NCBI RefSeq assembly: GCF_002269505.1
Contig: NZ_NQKQ01000007.1
Location: 62,001-126,000 of the forward strand
Length of the DNA stretch: 64,000 nucleotides
From: Pseudomonas fragi
GTDB taxonomy: Bacteria; Pseudomonadota; Gammaproteobacteria; Pseudomonadales; Pseudomonadaceae
Reading direction: 5' to 3'
Of this stretch, positions 1 to 8,573 are shown piece after piece (positions within the stretch are counted from its first letter, which is position 1; every line of letters begins with the position of its first letter). Both the position numbers and the translations under genes were made by a program. A model generated the notes under the pieces. It worked only from the letters and a program-made list of their open reading frames with translations, did not search any database and was not told where the DNA came from.

Positions 1-51
1 CCTGGTGACGGCTCGCTGGAGCATCTGAGACAGCATTTTTCCCACAGATAA
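1..51 (+). CDS. possible C-terminal tail of an upstream gene (partial)
   Basis: Reading from base 1 in the first frame gives 16 sense codons (ending ..LEHLRQHFSHR) and then TAA at 49-51. This could be the last codons of a gene that begins outside the window. I do not recognise the fragment. In Pseudomonas, ssuE (the FMN reductase partner of SsuD) often precedes ssuA, but the fragment is too short to assign. Confidence 0.3.
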   Translation, partial: PGDGSLEHLRQHFSHR

Positions 52-128
52 AAGCTCCACCACCTTACTGAACCGCTAACGGCCCAGCAGGTGCTACCCG
101 AATCCCGAACAACAAAAAGGAGAGCGCC

Positions 129-1094
129 ATGCGCCCTGTCATTTTGCGTCGTGGTCTGGTCGCACTGTTAGCTGCGGCTGTTTCCTTCGGCGCTGTTACC
201 CAGGCTCAAGCCGATACCCTGCGCATCGGTTATCAGAAATACGGCACGCTGATGCTGCTCAAGGCCAAAGGCACGCTGGACAAGCGTCTGGCAGAGCAGG
301 GCGTAGACGTGCAATGGACAGAATTCCCCGGCGGCCCGCAACTGCTGGAAGGCCTGAACGTAGGCTCCATCGACTTCGGCGTGACCGGCGAAACTCCGCC
401 GGTGTTCGCCCAGGCTGCGGGTGCTGACCTGCTCTACGTCGCCTACGAGCCGCCAGCTCCCACCAGCGAAGCGATCCTGGTGCCCAAGGATTCACCGATC
501 AAATCGGTGCAAGACCTCAAAGGCAAAAAGGTTGTGCTCAACAAAGGCTCCAACGTGCACTACCTGCTGGTACGTGCCCTTGAAGACGCCGGCCTGAAAT
601 ACAGCGATATCCAGACCGTGTTCCTGCCACCCGCCGATGCCCGCGCTGCTTTCGAGCGTGGCAGTGTCGATGCATGGGTGATTTGGGACCCGTACCAGGC
701 CGCTGCCGAACAACAGCTGCAAGCGCGCACCCTGCGTGACGCCAGCGGTATCGCTGACAACCATCAGTTCTATCTGGCCACCAAGCCCTACGCCGAACAG
801 CACCCCAAGGTGATCGAAACCCTGGTCGATGAAGTGCGCAATATTGGCGAATGGGCCAAGGCCCACCCTGAAGACGTGACTGAACAAGTCGCGCCACTGC
901 TGGGCCTGTCTCCTGAAATCACCCTTACGGCGGTCAAGCGCCAGGGCTACGGCGCACAGTTCCTGACTCCGGAAGTGGTCAATGCACAGCAAAAAATCGC
1001 TGACAGTTTTTACCAGCTCAAGCTGATACCCAAGCCGCTGGTTGTGAAAGACGTGATCTGGACGCCCCCGACCAATCTGGCCAAAGCCAACTAA
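129..1094 (+). CDS. ssuA: aliphatic sulfonate ABC transporter, substrate-binding protein SsuA
   Basis: Periplasmic receptor that captures aliphatic sulfonates and passes them to the SsuBC transporter when sulfate is scarce. The 321-residue product starts with a classical signal peptide: Arg residues, a hydrophobic stretch, and a likely cut after AQA near residue 28. The mature part opens with LRIGYQKYG, typical of the SsuA/NitT/TauT binding-protein fold, and contains the ligand-pocket regions EFPGGPQLLEGL and GVTGETPPVFAQ. An AAGGAGAG ribosome site sits just before the ATG. It is the first complete gene of ssuADCBF, with SsuD 31 bases downstream. Sulfur-starvation control by CysB is expected from the family, but no operator was identified. 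Family assignment is firm; the exact sulfonate range is not readable. Confidence 0.93.
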   Translation: MRPVILRRGLVALLAAAVSFGAVTQAQADTLRIGYQKYGTLMLLKAKGTLDKRLAEQGVDVQWTEFPGGPQLLEGLNVGSIDFGVTGETPPVFAQAAGADLLYVAYEPPAPTSEAILVPKDSPIKSVQDLKGKKVVLNKGSNVHYLLVRALEDAGLKYSDIQTVFLPPADARAAFERGSVDAWVIWDPYQAAAEQQLQARTLRDASGIADNHQFYLATKPYAEQHPKVIETLVDEVRNIGEWAKAHPEDVTEQVAPLLGLSPEITLTAVKRQGYGAQFLTPEVVNAQQKIADSFYQLKLIPKPLVVKDVIWTPPTNLAKAN

Positions 1095-1125
1095 CGCTTG
1101 CTGCCCCTAATTAGGAGACCACTCC

Positions 1126-2274
1126 ATGAGCCTCAATATTTTCTGGTTCCTGCCTACCCACGGTGATGGCCATTACCTTGGCACCTCCGAGGGCGCCCGC
1201 GCCGTCGACTACGGTTATCTGCAACAAGTCGCACAGGCTGCTGACCGCCTGGGCTTTGGCGGGGTACTGATTCCGACAGGACGATCGTGCGAAGACTCAT
1301 GGCTGGTGGCGGCATCGCTGATCCCCGTGACCCAGCGTCTGAAATTTCTGGTAGCCCTGCGCCCCGGTATTGTTTCGCCAACCGTGGCGGCGCGTCAGGC
1401 AGCGACCCTGGACCGTTTGTCCGGCGGCCGCGCCCTGTTCAACCTGGTCACCGGCGGTGATCCGGAAGAACTGGCCGGTGATGGCCTGTTCCTCAGCCAC
1501 GAAGAGCGCTATCAAGCGTCGGTGGAATTCACCCGCATTTGGCGCCGCGTGCTCGAAGGCGAAACCGTGGACTACGACGGCGAGCACATCACCGTCAAAG
1601 GCGCCAAGCTGCTCTACCCACCGATCCAGCAACCGCGTCCGCCGCTGTATTTCGGTGGATCGTCCGAAGCAGCGCAGGATCTGGCTGCCGAACAAGTGGA
1701 GATGGTACTGACCTGGGGCGAGCCACCGGCCGCCGTTGCAGAGAAAATCGAGCAGGTACGGGCCAAGGCCGCCAAGCTGGGCCGCACTGTGCGCTTCGGC
1801 ATCCGCTTGCATGTGATTGTGCGTGAAACCAACGAAGAGGCATGGAAAGCCGCCGACAAACTGATCTCCCACCTGGACGACGACACCATCGCCCGCGCCC
1901 AGGCTTCGCTGTCGCGCTTTGACTCGGTTGGCCAGCAACGCATGGCCGCCCTGCACGGTGGCAGCCGCGACAACCTCGAAGTCAGCCCCAACCTGTGGGC
2001 AGGGGTTGGCCTGGTGCGTGGCGGCGCCGGCACAGCGCTGGTCGGTGATGGCCCGACCGTGGCCGCACGGGTTCAGGAGTACGCCGACCTGGGTATCGAC
2101 ACCTTTATCTTCTCCGGCTACCCGCACCTGGAAGAGTCCTATCGCGTGGCCGAACTGCTGTTCCCGCATCTGGATATCGAACGCCCGGAACTGCCAAAAA
2201 GCGCTGGCTACGTGAGCCCGTTCGGCGAAATGGTCGCCAATGACATCCTCCCTAAAGCCGCGTCGCAGAGCTGA
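1126..2274 (+). CDS. ssuD: FMNH2-dependent alkanesulfonate monooxygenase SsuD
   Basis: Cytoplasmic flavin monooxygenase that uses FMNH2 and O2 to split alkanesulfonates into aldehyde and sulfite, freeing sulfur for cysteine synthesis. The 382-residue product matches the usual family length (about 380). It begins [19 protein letters not shown] and carries the bacterial-luciferase-like TIM-barrel features [13 protein letters not shown] and [18 protein letters not shown] precedes the ATG. It lies between the binding protein and the permease of the same pathway, the standard Pseudomonas ssu order. FMNH2 must come from a reductase (SsuE) that is not inside this window. Confidence is high from sequence and context together. 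Confidence 0.95.
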   Translation: MSLNIFWFLPTHGDGHYLGTSEGARAVDYGYLQQVAQAADRLGFGGVLIPTGRSCEDSWLVAASLIPVTQRLKFLVALRPGIVSPTVAARQAATLDRLSGGRALFNLVTGGDPEELAGDGLFLSHEERYQASVEFTRIWRRVLEGETVDYDGEHITVKGAKLLYPPIQQPRPPLYFGGSSEAAQDLAAEQVEMVLTWGEPPAAVAEKIEQVRAKAAKLGRTVRFGIRLHVIVRETNEEAWKAADKLISHLDDDTIARAQASLSRFDSVGQQRMAALHGGSRDNLEVSPNLWAGVGLVRGGAGTALVGDGPTVAARVQEYADLGIDTFIFSGYPHLEESYRVAELLFPHLDIERPELPKSAGYVSPFGEMVANDILPKAASQS

Positions 2275-2281
2275 GGTCGCC

Positions 2282-3088
2282 ATGAGTTCAGGCAAGGCCT
2301 CGGGCCTCAAAAACATCGGTCACACCCTGGCGCCCTGGGCCTTGCCGGTCTTGCTGTTGGCGGTGTGGCAGTTGTCCGTGTCAGCGGGCTGGCTGTCGAC
2401 ACGCATCCTGCCCGCGCCCAGTGCCGTGATCACGGCCGGGGTCGAGCTGGTGCGCAGTGGCGAAATCTGGAAACACCTGGCCATCAGCGGCTGGCGCGCC
2501 GGGCTTGGCTTTGTGATCGGTGGCAGCATCGGTCTGGCGCTGGGCTTTATCACCGGGTTGTCGAAATGGGGCGAACGCCTGCTCGACAGCTCGGTGCAAA
2601 TGATCCGCAACGTGCCGCATTTGGCGCTGATTCCGCTAGTGATCCTGTGGTTCGGTATCGACGAGTCGGCGAAGATTTTTCTGGTGGCGCTGGGGACTTT
2701 ATTCCCGATCTACCTCAACACTTACCACGGCATCCGCAACGTTGACCCGGCGCTGGTGGAAATGGCGCGCAACTATGGTCTGTCCGGCTTCAGCCTGTTC
2801 TGGCAGGTGATTCTGCCGGGCGCGCTGCCGTCGATCCTGGTGGGTGTGCGGTTTGCCCTGGGCTTTATGTGGCTGACGTTGATCGTGGCCGAAACCATCT
2901 CCGCCAGCTCCGGCATTGGCTACCTGGCGATGAACGCCCGGGAGTTCCTGCAAACCGACGTGGTGGTGCTGGCGATTGTTCTGTACGCAGTGCTCGGCAA
3001 ACTGGCCGACACCGCAGCCCGGGGGCTGGAGCGCATCTGGTTGCGCTGGCACCCGGCGTATCAAGTGGTTAAAGGCGGTGCAGCATGA
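2282..3088 (+). CDS. ssuC: sulfonate ABC transporter permease SsuC
   Basis: Inner-membrane permease of the sulfonate importer. The frame is open from 2240, but the ATG at 2282 is preferred: it lies 7 bases after the ssuD stop with GAGGT just upstream and gives 268 residues, normal for the family. Several hydrophobic segments are visible. The BPD-type EAA loop, which docks on the ATPase, reads [20 protein letters not shown] around residues 160-180. The end overlaps ssuB by 4 bases (ATGA), implying translational coupling. Family assignment is firm; specificity comes from the operon. Confidence 0.93.
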   Translation: MSSGKASGLKNIGHTLAPWALPVLLLAVWQLSVSAGWLSTRILPAPSAVITAGVELVRSGEIWKHLAISGWRAGLGFVIGGSIGLALGFITGLSKWGERLLDSSVQMIRNVPHLALIPLVILWFGIDESAKIFLVALGTLFPIYLNTYHGIRNVDPALVEMARNYGLSGFSLFWQVILPGALPSILVGVRFALGFMWLTLIVAETISASSGIGYLAMNAREFLQTDVVVLAIVLYAVLGKLADTAARGLERIWLRWHPAYQVVKGGAA

Positions 3089-3891
3089 CAGCTCAACAAC
3101 CCCCTCGTTTGCGCCAGGGCATCCCGCTGGCCATCAATGGCCTGCAGAAGGCCTTCGGCCAGCGCCTGGTGCTACGTGATATCAACCTGCATATCCCGGC
3201 GGGGCAGTTTGTTGCCATCGTGGGCCGCAGCGGATGCGGCAAAAGCACCCTGATGCGTCTGCTGGCCGGGCTGGATCAGCCAACAGCAGGCCAGTTGCTG
3301 GCCGGTAGTGCGCCACTGCAAGAGGCGCGCGAAGACACACGCTTGATGTTTCAGGAAGCGCGCCTGCTGCCCTGGAAAAAAGTCATCGACAACGTAGGCC
3401 TTGGCCTTAAAGGCGACTGGCGCCCCAAAGCGCTCAAGGCACTGGAAGAAGTCGGTCTGGCCGAACGCGCCAATGAATGGCCAGCCGCGCTCTCGGGCGG
3501 GCAGAAGCAGCGTGTGGCCCTGGCCCGCGCCCTGATCCACCAACCGCGCCTGCTGCTGCTCGACGAGCCGCTGGGCGCGCTGGATGCCCTGACCCGCATC
3601 GAAATGCAGCAACTGATTGAACGCCTGTGGCGCCAGCATGGTTTCACCGTATTGCTGGTGACCCATGACGTGAGCGAAGCGGTCGCGATTGCTGACCGGG
3701 TGATTTTGATTGAGGACGGCCAGGTAGGGCTGGACCTCACGGTCGACCTGCAACGCCCACGGGTACGCGGCTCGCATCGCCTGGCTGCACTGGAAACCGA
3801 AGTACTGAACCGTGTTCTTGCACTGCCTGGCTCGCCACCTGAGCCGGAACCCGTTGCACCGCTGCCTACGCAACTGCGCTGGGCGCAATAA
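3085..3891 (+). CDS. ssuB: sulfonate ABC transporter ATP-binding protein SsuB
   Basis: ATPase that powers sulfonate import with SsuA and SsuC. The 268-residue chain has all ABC motifs in order: Walker [10 protein letters not shown] at residues 47-55, Q-loop [11 protein letters not shown], signature [15 protein letters not shown], Walker [13 protein letters not shown] and switch histidine in LLVTHD. The C-terminus is extended with Pro- and Glu-rich residues, as in other SsuB proteins. It starts inside the last codons of ssuC (ATGA overlap), so the two are coupled. The next gene, ssuF, follows after 34 bases. Confidence 0.95.
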   Translation: MTAQQPPRLRQGIPLAINGLQKAFGQRLVLRDINLHIPAGQFVAIVGRSGCGKSTLMRLLAGLDQPTAGQLLAGSAPLQEAREDTRLMFQEARLLPWKKVIDNVGLGLKGDWRPKALKALEEVGLAERANEWPAALSGGQKQRVALARALIHQPRLLLLDEPLGALDALTRIEMQQLIERLWRQHGFTVLLVTHDVSEAVAIADRVILIEDGQVGLDLTVDLQRPRVRGSHRLAALETEVLNRVLALPGSPPEPEPVAPLPTQLRWAQ

Positions 3892-3925
3892 ACCTACTTT
3901 CTATCCCAAGACAGGAATCGACACC

Positions 3926-4141
3926 ATGACCATTAAAGCCATCAACGTTCGCAACCAGTTCAAAGGCCACATCAAGGAAATCGTGCTGGGCGACGTGCTG
4001 TCGGAAATCGACGTACAGACCGCATCGGGCATCGTGACCTCCGTGATCACCACCCGCTCGGTCAAGGAGCTGGAACTGGTGGTCGGTAGCGAAGTGATCG
4101 CCTTTGTAAAATCCACTGAAGTGTCTATCGCCAAGTTGTAA
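3926..4141 (+). CDS. ssuF: molybdopterin-binding-like protein SsuF (TOBE/Mop domain)
   Basis: Small 71-residue protein made of a single Mop/TOBE-type domain: MTIKAINVRNQFKGHIKEI, then a Val/Ser-rich beta region ending FVKSTEVSIAKL. The ATG at 3926 follows ACAGGAATCGACACC and is chosen over upstream in-frame starts that would fall inside ssuB. In pseudomonads this gene closes the ssu operon and is needed for growth on some sulfonates and sulfate esters; its biochemical role is not settled. A rho-independent terminator follows directly. Confidence 0.88.
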   Translation: MTIKAINVRNQFKGHIKEIVLGDVLSEIDVQTASGIVTSVITTRSVKELELVVGSEVIAFVKSTEVSIAKL

Positions 4142-4157
4142 ATCATGGCTGATCCAC

Positions 4158-4191
4158 AACCCCGAACGGCGTAAGCCCTTCGGGGTTTTTT
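4158..4191 (+). terminator. rho-independent terminator of the ssu operon
   Basis: Stem AACCCCGAA / TTCGGGGTT with a 12-base loop, running into a T-tract, 16 bases after the ssuF stop. Confidence 0.85.
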
Positions 4192-4272
4192 GTGCCTGAA
4201 AATCGCCCTCAGGCCTCACTCAGCCCGATCCCTCACAACTGCGCGATAGATCTGCAAATACCGACCTTAACT

Positions 4273-4325
4273 GTGGGGGCGAGCTTGCTCGCGAGGGCCA
4301 TTCGCGAGCAGGCTCGTTCCCACAC
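4273..4325. repeat. REP-type palindrome
   Basis: A GC-rich inverted-repeat pair: GTGGGGGCGAGCTTGCTCGC, then CGCGAGCAGGCTCGTTCCCAC. This is the form of the widespread Pseudomonas repetitive extragenic palindromes. It lies between the convergent ends of ssuF and betT. The rest of 4192-4422 shows nothing else recognisable. Confidence 0.75.
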
Positions 4326-4390
4326 ACATTTTCGGCTTTTCGGATGCAAGACGCAGTGAGCGTAGCGACTAGCCAGAATCAACCTTAATC

Positions 4391-4416
4391 AAGGCCCGCC
4401 CATTGCAGGCGGGCCT
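4391..4416 (-). terminator. probable terminator of betT
   Basis: Perfect GC stem AAGGCCCGCC / GGCGGGCCTT with a short loop, just past the betT stop (minus strand). No strong T-run follows, so termination is probable rather than certain. Confidence 0.55.
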
Positions 4417-4422
4417 TGCCTG

Positions 4423-6420
4423 TCAGCGCACCATATGCAAAAACTGCAAATGGCGCTCGTACTGATCGAGGATGTCGTTGATGATCTGCTCTTTGGTGTA
4501 GCCCGTCAGGTCGTAGTCCTGGCTGCCTTCGGCCAGATGCACTTCAGCTCGGTAGTAACGGCGGTTGCGCAGTTGCTCCTTTTTGCCAAAGCCACCCCGG
4601 GCGAAGGACGGCGTGAAGTAACCTCGCATCTGCACCTGATAGATAAACGGATGTTCATCACCATGGCCGATTTCCAGGCTCACATTGTCGTTGGCCGGGT
4701 CCGGCTGGGTGATGACATTCAGCCCTTTCTCCCGGAACACCGCACTCACTTCTTCAATCGCCGGGCGCACGGTGGTGTCCATAAAGCGATACACCTCATC
4801 CCGCGACGGGAAGTGCACGGCCTGGCTCAAGCGCTGGCGCCAGCCACCACGACGCGAGTGCGAAACCGGCGCCAGGGAATGAGTCTGCGCAATCTTCTTC
4901 TGCGACTCAAGGTAGAACGCCTTGTGCAGGCCCCACATCATCAGCAGCAAAATCAGCGAGAACGGCAACGAGGTCAGCACCACCGCTGACTTCAGCGCAT
5001 CGATACTGCCCGAGAACAGCAGCGCACTGGTGACCAGCGCGGTCATTGCACCCCAGAACACCCGCAGCCATTTTGGCCCGTCTTCGTCGGCATTGTTGCC
5101 ACGCGCCGAGAGGGTGGACAGCACCACGGTGCCAGAGTCGGCCGAGGTCACGAAGAACACGAAGCTGATAAACACCGTGACCGCGATAACGGTTTTGCTC
5201 CACGGGTAGGTCTCAAGCAGCAGGTACAGCGTGCGCGACGGGTCGTCGATGGCCGACTGGCCGAGAGCAACCATACCGTGATTGAGCACCTGGTCGATGG
5301 CGCTGTTACCGAAGATCGACATCCACGCCAGGGTAAAGCCCAGCGGGATCAGCAGCACGCCGAACACGAACTCGCGGATGGTACGGCCGCGGGAAATACG
5401 CGCAATAAACAGGCCCACAAACGGTGACCATGCGATCCACCAGGCCCAATAGAACACGGTCCAGCCGCCCAGCCAGTCACTTGGCTTGTCATAGGCATAC
5501 ACATCGAAACTCTTGGTGGGCAGCGCGCCCAGATAGTCACCGATGTTCTGCACCAGGGTGTTGAGCAAATGCTGGGTGGGCCCGGCGAACAACACAAACA
5601 GCAGCAGGGCACAGGCCAGCAGCATGTTGATGTCGGACATTACCCGCACGCCCTTGTCGACACCGGCAATGGCCACCAGAATTGCGGCACCCATCATCAG
5701 CGTGATCAGGCCTACTTGTACCCATTGGGTATGGGGCATGCCGAACAGGTAATCGAGGCCGGAATTGAGGTGCAGCACCCCAAAACCCATGTCGGCGCCC
5801 AGGCCGAACACTGTTGCGATAATGCCGAAACCATCCACCGCATAACCGATAGGCCCGTTGATACGTTTGCCGATCAACGGATAGAGCGCCGAGCGCAGCG
5901 CCAGCGGCAGGTTATGCCGGTAGGCGAAGTAGGCCAGCGCCATGCCGACGAACGCGAACACACCCCAACCGTGCAGGCCCCAGTGCAGGAACAGCAGCTG
6001 CATGCCCTGGCGCGCAGCCTCGGCATTGCCGGCCGGGCCCTGCGGCGGGTTGAGCATATGGGTGAGGGGTTCGGACACACAGAAGAAAAATAGCGTGATG
6101 CTGATCCCGGCGGCGAACAACATCCCCGCCCAGGACAGGTAACTGAACTCGGGTTCGTCGTGGTCGGCACCGAGCTTGATCTTGCCGTAGCCGGACAAGG
6201 CGGTGACGACCACGAAGATCAGATACAGGGTCATCGCTAACATGTAGTACCAGCCGACCGTGTTGGCCGCCCAGTTTTGTGCGGCCAACAGCCATTCGCC
6301 AGCAGCGGCAGGCATGGCGATGACCACCACACCGAAGATCAGGATAAACGCCGCGGCAAAGTAGAACACCGGCGGATTCATGCGGATCGAGGACGTCTCG
6401 GACGTGATCGGTACACTCAT
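4423..6420 (-). CDS. betT: BCCT-family choline transporter BetT
   Basis: Inner-membrane, ion-coupled choline uptake system used for osmoprotection and as a first step to glycine betaine. The 665-residue length is typical of BetT with a long C-terminal cytoplasmic tail. About twelve hydrophobic segments occupy residues 20-520. The BCCT core motif reads FYWAWWIAWSPFVGLFIARISRGRTIREF, in the Trp-rich helix that lines the substrate site. The hydrophilic tail after about residue 520, associated with osmotic regulation in BetT, is complete. The gene stands alone; betIBA is not in the window. A BetI-like inverted repeat lies about 95 bases upstream of the start. Choline is the most likely substrate, but closely related BCCT carriers take betaine or carnitine. 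Confidence 0.88.
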   Translation of the reverse strand: MSVPITSETSSIRMNPPVFYFAAAFILIFGVVVIAMPAAAGEWLLAAQNWAANTVGWYYMLAMTLYLIFVVVTALSGYGKIKLGADHDEPEFSYLSWAGMLFAAGISITLFFFCVSEPLTHMLNPPQGPAGNAEAARQGMQLLFLHWGLHGWGVFAFVGMALAYFAYRHNLPLALRSALYPLIGKRINGPIGYAVDGFGIIATVFGLGADMGFGVLHLNSGLDYLFGMPHTQWVQVGLITLMMGAAILVAIAGVDKGVRVMSDINMLLACALLLFVLFAGPTQHLLNTLVQNIGDYLGALPTKSFDVYAYDKPSDWLGGWTVFYWAWWIAWSPFVGLFIARISRGRTIREFVFGVLLIPLGFTLAWMSIFGNSAIDQVLNHGMVALGQSAIDDPSRTLYLLLETYPWSKTVIAVTVFISFVFFVTSADSGTVVLSTLSARGNNADEDGPKWLRVFWGAMTALVTSALLFSGSIDALKSAVVLTSLPFSLILLLMMWGLHKAFYLESQKKIAQTHSLAPVSHSRRGGWRQRLSQAVHFPSRDEVYRFMDTTVRPAIEEVSAVFREKGLNVITQPDPANDNVSLEIGHGDEHPFIYQVQMRGYFTPSFARGGFGKKEQLRNRRYYRAEVHLAEGSQDYDLTGYTKEQIINDILDQYERHLQFLHMVR

Positions 6421-6512
6421 TGGATGTGCACCTTATAGAGGTAAAACGGGATCAAAAAGAGCGGATTCGGCAAGGGTTAGCCTCCTGTTGTGAGCGGGCA
6501 GCGGACCACCGG

Positions 6513-6540
6513 TTTAACTTGATTGCACGTTCAAGTTAAA
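6513..6540. promoter_or_regulatory. candidate BetI operator upstream of betT
   Basis: Perfect 10-base inverted repeat TTTAACTTGA / TCAAGTTAAA around the 8-base centre TTGCACGT. The core closely resembles the BetI operator TTGATTGAACGTTCAA known from choline regulons. Its position, about 95 bases before the betT start, fits choline-relieved repression. Binding is inferred. Confidence 0.6.
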
Positions 6541-7055
6541 CATGGATGGCCTTTTAGAACTAATCGCTGTCCGCAGCTACACGCCTGATACGTTAGCTCA
6601 TGGCAAGGTATGACACATGGCCATGATCATCGTTCAGCCGTTATAGCGTGGGGCTATCAGGGGAGGGCGACGGCAAAAGAAAACGAGATTTTCGGGCGCT
6701 GAAAAAAATCCAAAAAAAATGTTCGCAGAAGCGGAGTGATCAAAAAATAGACTGATTTAGACGCCGATCAGTAGTGCCTCAGGAGGAAAGCATCGAAGAA
6801 TTTACAGAAGAAAGGGGACCCTATTGATTGAAGTGGTCCCAGAGACTTATCTCGTATTGGCGCCCGCACTCTACAAGCACCAATACGAACAAACAGAGAT
6901 TCACAAAGAACACCTGATAATGTTACCCGATGACAGTTAGCAAAAATTTAAGACTACAAACACTCTATTTCATACATCGAAGTTAACAATAGCCCACAGA
7001 TAGAAATCCATCGACAGATAAATCATGCTTTCTTTCTACGGATATTTATATCAAT
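6541..7055. other. AT-rich intergenic region, no gene seen
   Basis: About 515 bases between the betT control region and the end of the next minus-strand gene. Base composition drops toward A/T after about 6690. The only structure noticed is a short inverted repeat GGGACC / GGTCCC at about 6826-6846. No convincing reading frame, tRNA or insertion-sequence end was found. Confidence 0.5.
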
Positions 7056-8561
7056 TTAACTTTTCAATGTCTCTACCGATGGCTCATCGGGAGTTATCGT
7101 CGAAAATTTAACGGCCACTGCTTCTTTAATTTCACCCTTTTGAGTAAAACTACTGATGCCTGCAATATCATTACCATTTCGAGCATCTGCTAATGGCTTT
7201 GTATAGTTCAGATCAATCTGTGAAATACTTAACTCGTCCAGCGAATGTAACTCGCTTGTACCAGTCGACTCAATCCTGCTTTGGCCATCATGATTGGCAT
7301 CAACCCAAACCTTCACATCGCCCCAGCGTTCATCCTGGTTATCAAATTTAAAGTCTTTGTTGCTATCCAGGCTACGCAGGGCATCAAATGCATTATCAAA
7401 GGTTTTTTTACTCGGAGAATCACGGCGTCCTTGTTCGGCACCAAAATACTCTGACATCAACTCCGAAACATTATCAATTTTTCCGTTTCCATCAAGGTCC
7501 AAAACAACCATACCCTCGTCAGGGCTGCTCCACCCCGTTTGCACCTTCTCGCCATCGTTGTTCATGTCGAAATGAACAGGAGAGACATGAGGGTTGGTGA
7601 GTTTTACGTTTGATCCATCCAGATCTAAAATCAAAGGGTCTATCTTTCTATCGAGCAGGCATTTAATTCTTGCAATTTGCTCTGGTGTTATATAGTTAAG
7701 ACCGCCAACACTTTCCAAAGAAATATCAACATTTGCAGCAGGCTTTTCACCAGAAGTCACAGGGACGCCTCCCCCTGTACTATAACCGTTCGATGCAGAA
7801 GTTACTCCACCTGGCCCTCCACTTCCGCCACCGCCACCGCCACCAGTTCCAGTTCCAGTTCCAGTGCTTATGCCACCACCCGGAATCAGAGGCAGCCAAA
7901 TATTGATATCTACCTCTGCGACTAACAATCTTTCCAATATTACCTTTGCGGCAATAGACACAACCATTGAAACATTGTCTAAATATCTTTCGAAAATCAT
8001 CCCAATAGCGGCGGCGTTTTGTATGAATACCGTGGCATAATTTTCCATCTGTTCTAGAAAAGTACGACCCGAAATCTCAACGTAATCATGTCCTAATCCA
8101 CCCATCCAAACAGGAAATACATCACCGAGCGTACCGCCCCATTGCCATGGTTCCAAACCTAGGTGTTTTACTGCGGCTTGCACGTCTCTTTCAATAATCT
8201 GTTGAATTGGCAAGATGCCTTTAGCATGAATAAACTCCGCAATAACTTGATGGGCTAATCTGTCAGATGCATTTTTATACATGCGCGTAGTGAACTTCCT
8301 TCCGGAGCGCTCAACTGCAAATTGCATGGAATTATAAACCATTTCACTAACATACGTGTTATCAAGATTATTAATGGATTTTGCGGATATAAGCCAGTTA
8401 GCCGTCATCAACATTTGGTCTCTCACTTCTCCATCGGCCTGGCTGGCGATAGCTTTATGAGCAACATCATATAAGTATTGATACCCTCCCGAGTAGTCTT
8501 TCACAGCGAGCCTACGTTCCAGGTATTTAACATCCTCGGGTGTCAGAGGTATTTGCACCAT
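7056..8561 (-). CDS. unrecognised protein with RTX-associated EF-hand-like Ca-binding block
   Basis: Function unknown. The 501-residue chain has three parts. Residues 1 to about 230 are mostly helical with no signal peptide. Residues about 231-260 are a Gly/Thr/Ser linker coded by tandem hexamers. From about residue 305 there is a block with repeated Asp-rich loops (DLDGSN, DMNNDGE, DLDGNGKID, DSNKDFKFD, DANHDGQ). The order LDLDG..FDMNNDG..GWSSPDEGMVVLDLDGNG..VWVDANHDG..SLDELSISQIDL is the one seen near the C-terminus of many large type I secreted RTX/hemolysin-type proteins. Here it ends the protein, with no nonapeptide repeats after it. AGGAGGC precedes the ATG. It follows an exported 178-residue protein by 12 bases, so the two are likely co-transcribed. 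Base composition is more AT-rich than its neighbours, which suggests acquisition by transfer. A secreted effector or a remnant of a larger protein are both possible. Confidence 0.7.
   Translation of the reverse strand: MVQIPLTPEDVKYLERRLAVKDYSGGYQYLYDVAHKAIASQADGEVRDQMLMTANWLISAKSINNLDNTYVSEMVYNSMQFAVERSGRKFTTRMYKNASDRLAHQVIAEFIHAKGILPIQQIIERDVQAAVKHLGLEPWQWGGTLGDVFPVWMGGLGHDYVEISGRTFLEQMENYATVFIQNAAAIGMIFERYLDNVSMVVSIAAKVILERLLVAEVDINIWLPLIPGGGISTGTGTGTGGGGGGGSGGPGGVTSASNGYSTGGGVPVTSGEKPAANVDISLESVGGLNYITPEQIARIKCLLDRKIDPLILDLDGSNVKLTNPHVSPVHFDMNNDGEKVQTGWSSPDEGMVVLDLDGNGKIDNVSELMSEYFGAEQGRRDSPSKKTFDNAFDALRSLDSNKDFKFDNQDERWGDVKVWVDANHDGQSRIESTGTSELHSLDELSISQIDLNYTKPLADARNGNDIAGISSFTQKGEIKEAVAVKFSTITPDEPSVETLKS
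7825..7860. repeat. two blocks of tandem hexamers in the Gly-rich linker
   Basis: On the plus strand CCGCCA is repeated three times, then CCAGTT three times. On the coding strand this gives Thr-Gly and Gly-Gly pairs. Copy changes would stay in frame and alter only linker length. Confidence 0.85.
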
Positions 8562-8573
8562 ATTGGCGCCTCC

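Noticed and set aside
6820..6850. Possible insertion-sequence end (GGGACC...GGTCCC)
   Set aside because: Only a 6-base repeat with no transposase remnant and no matching far end.
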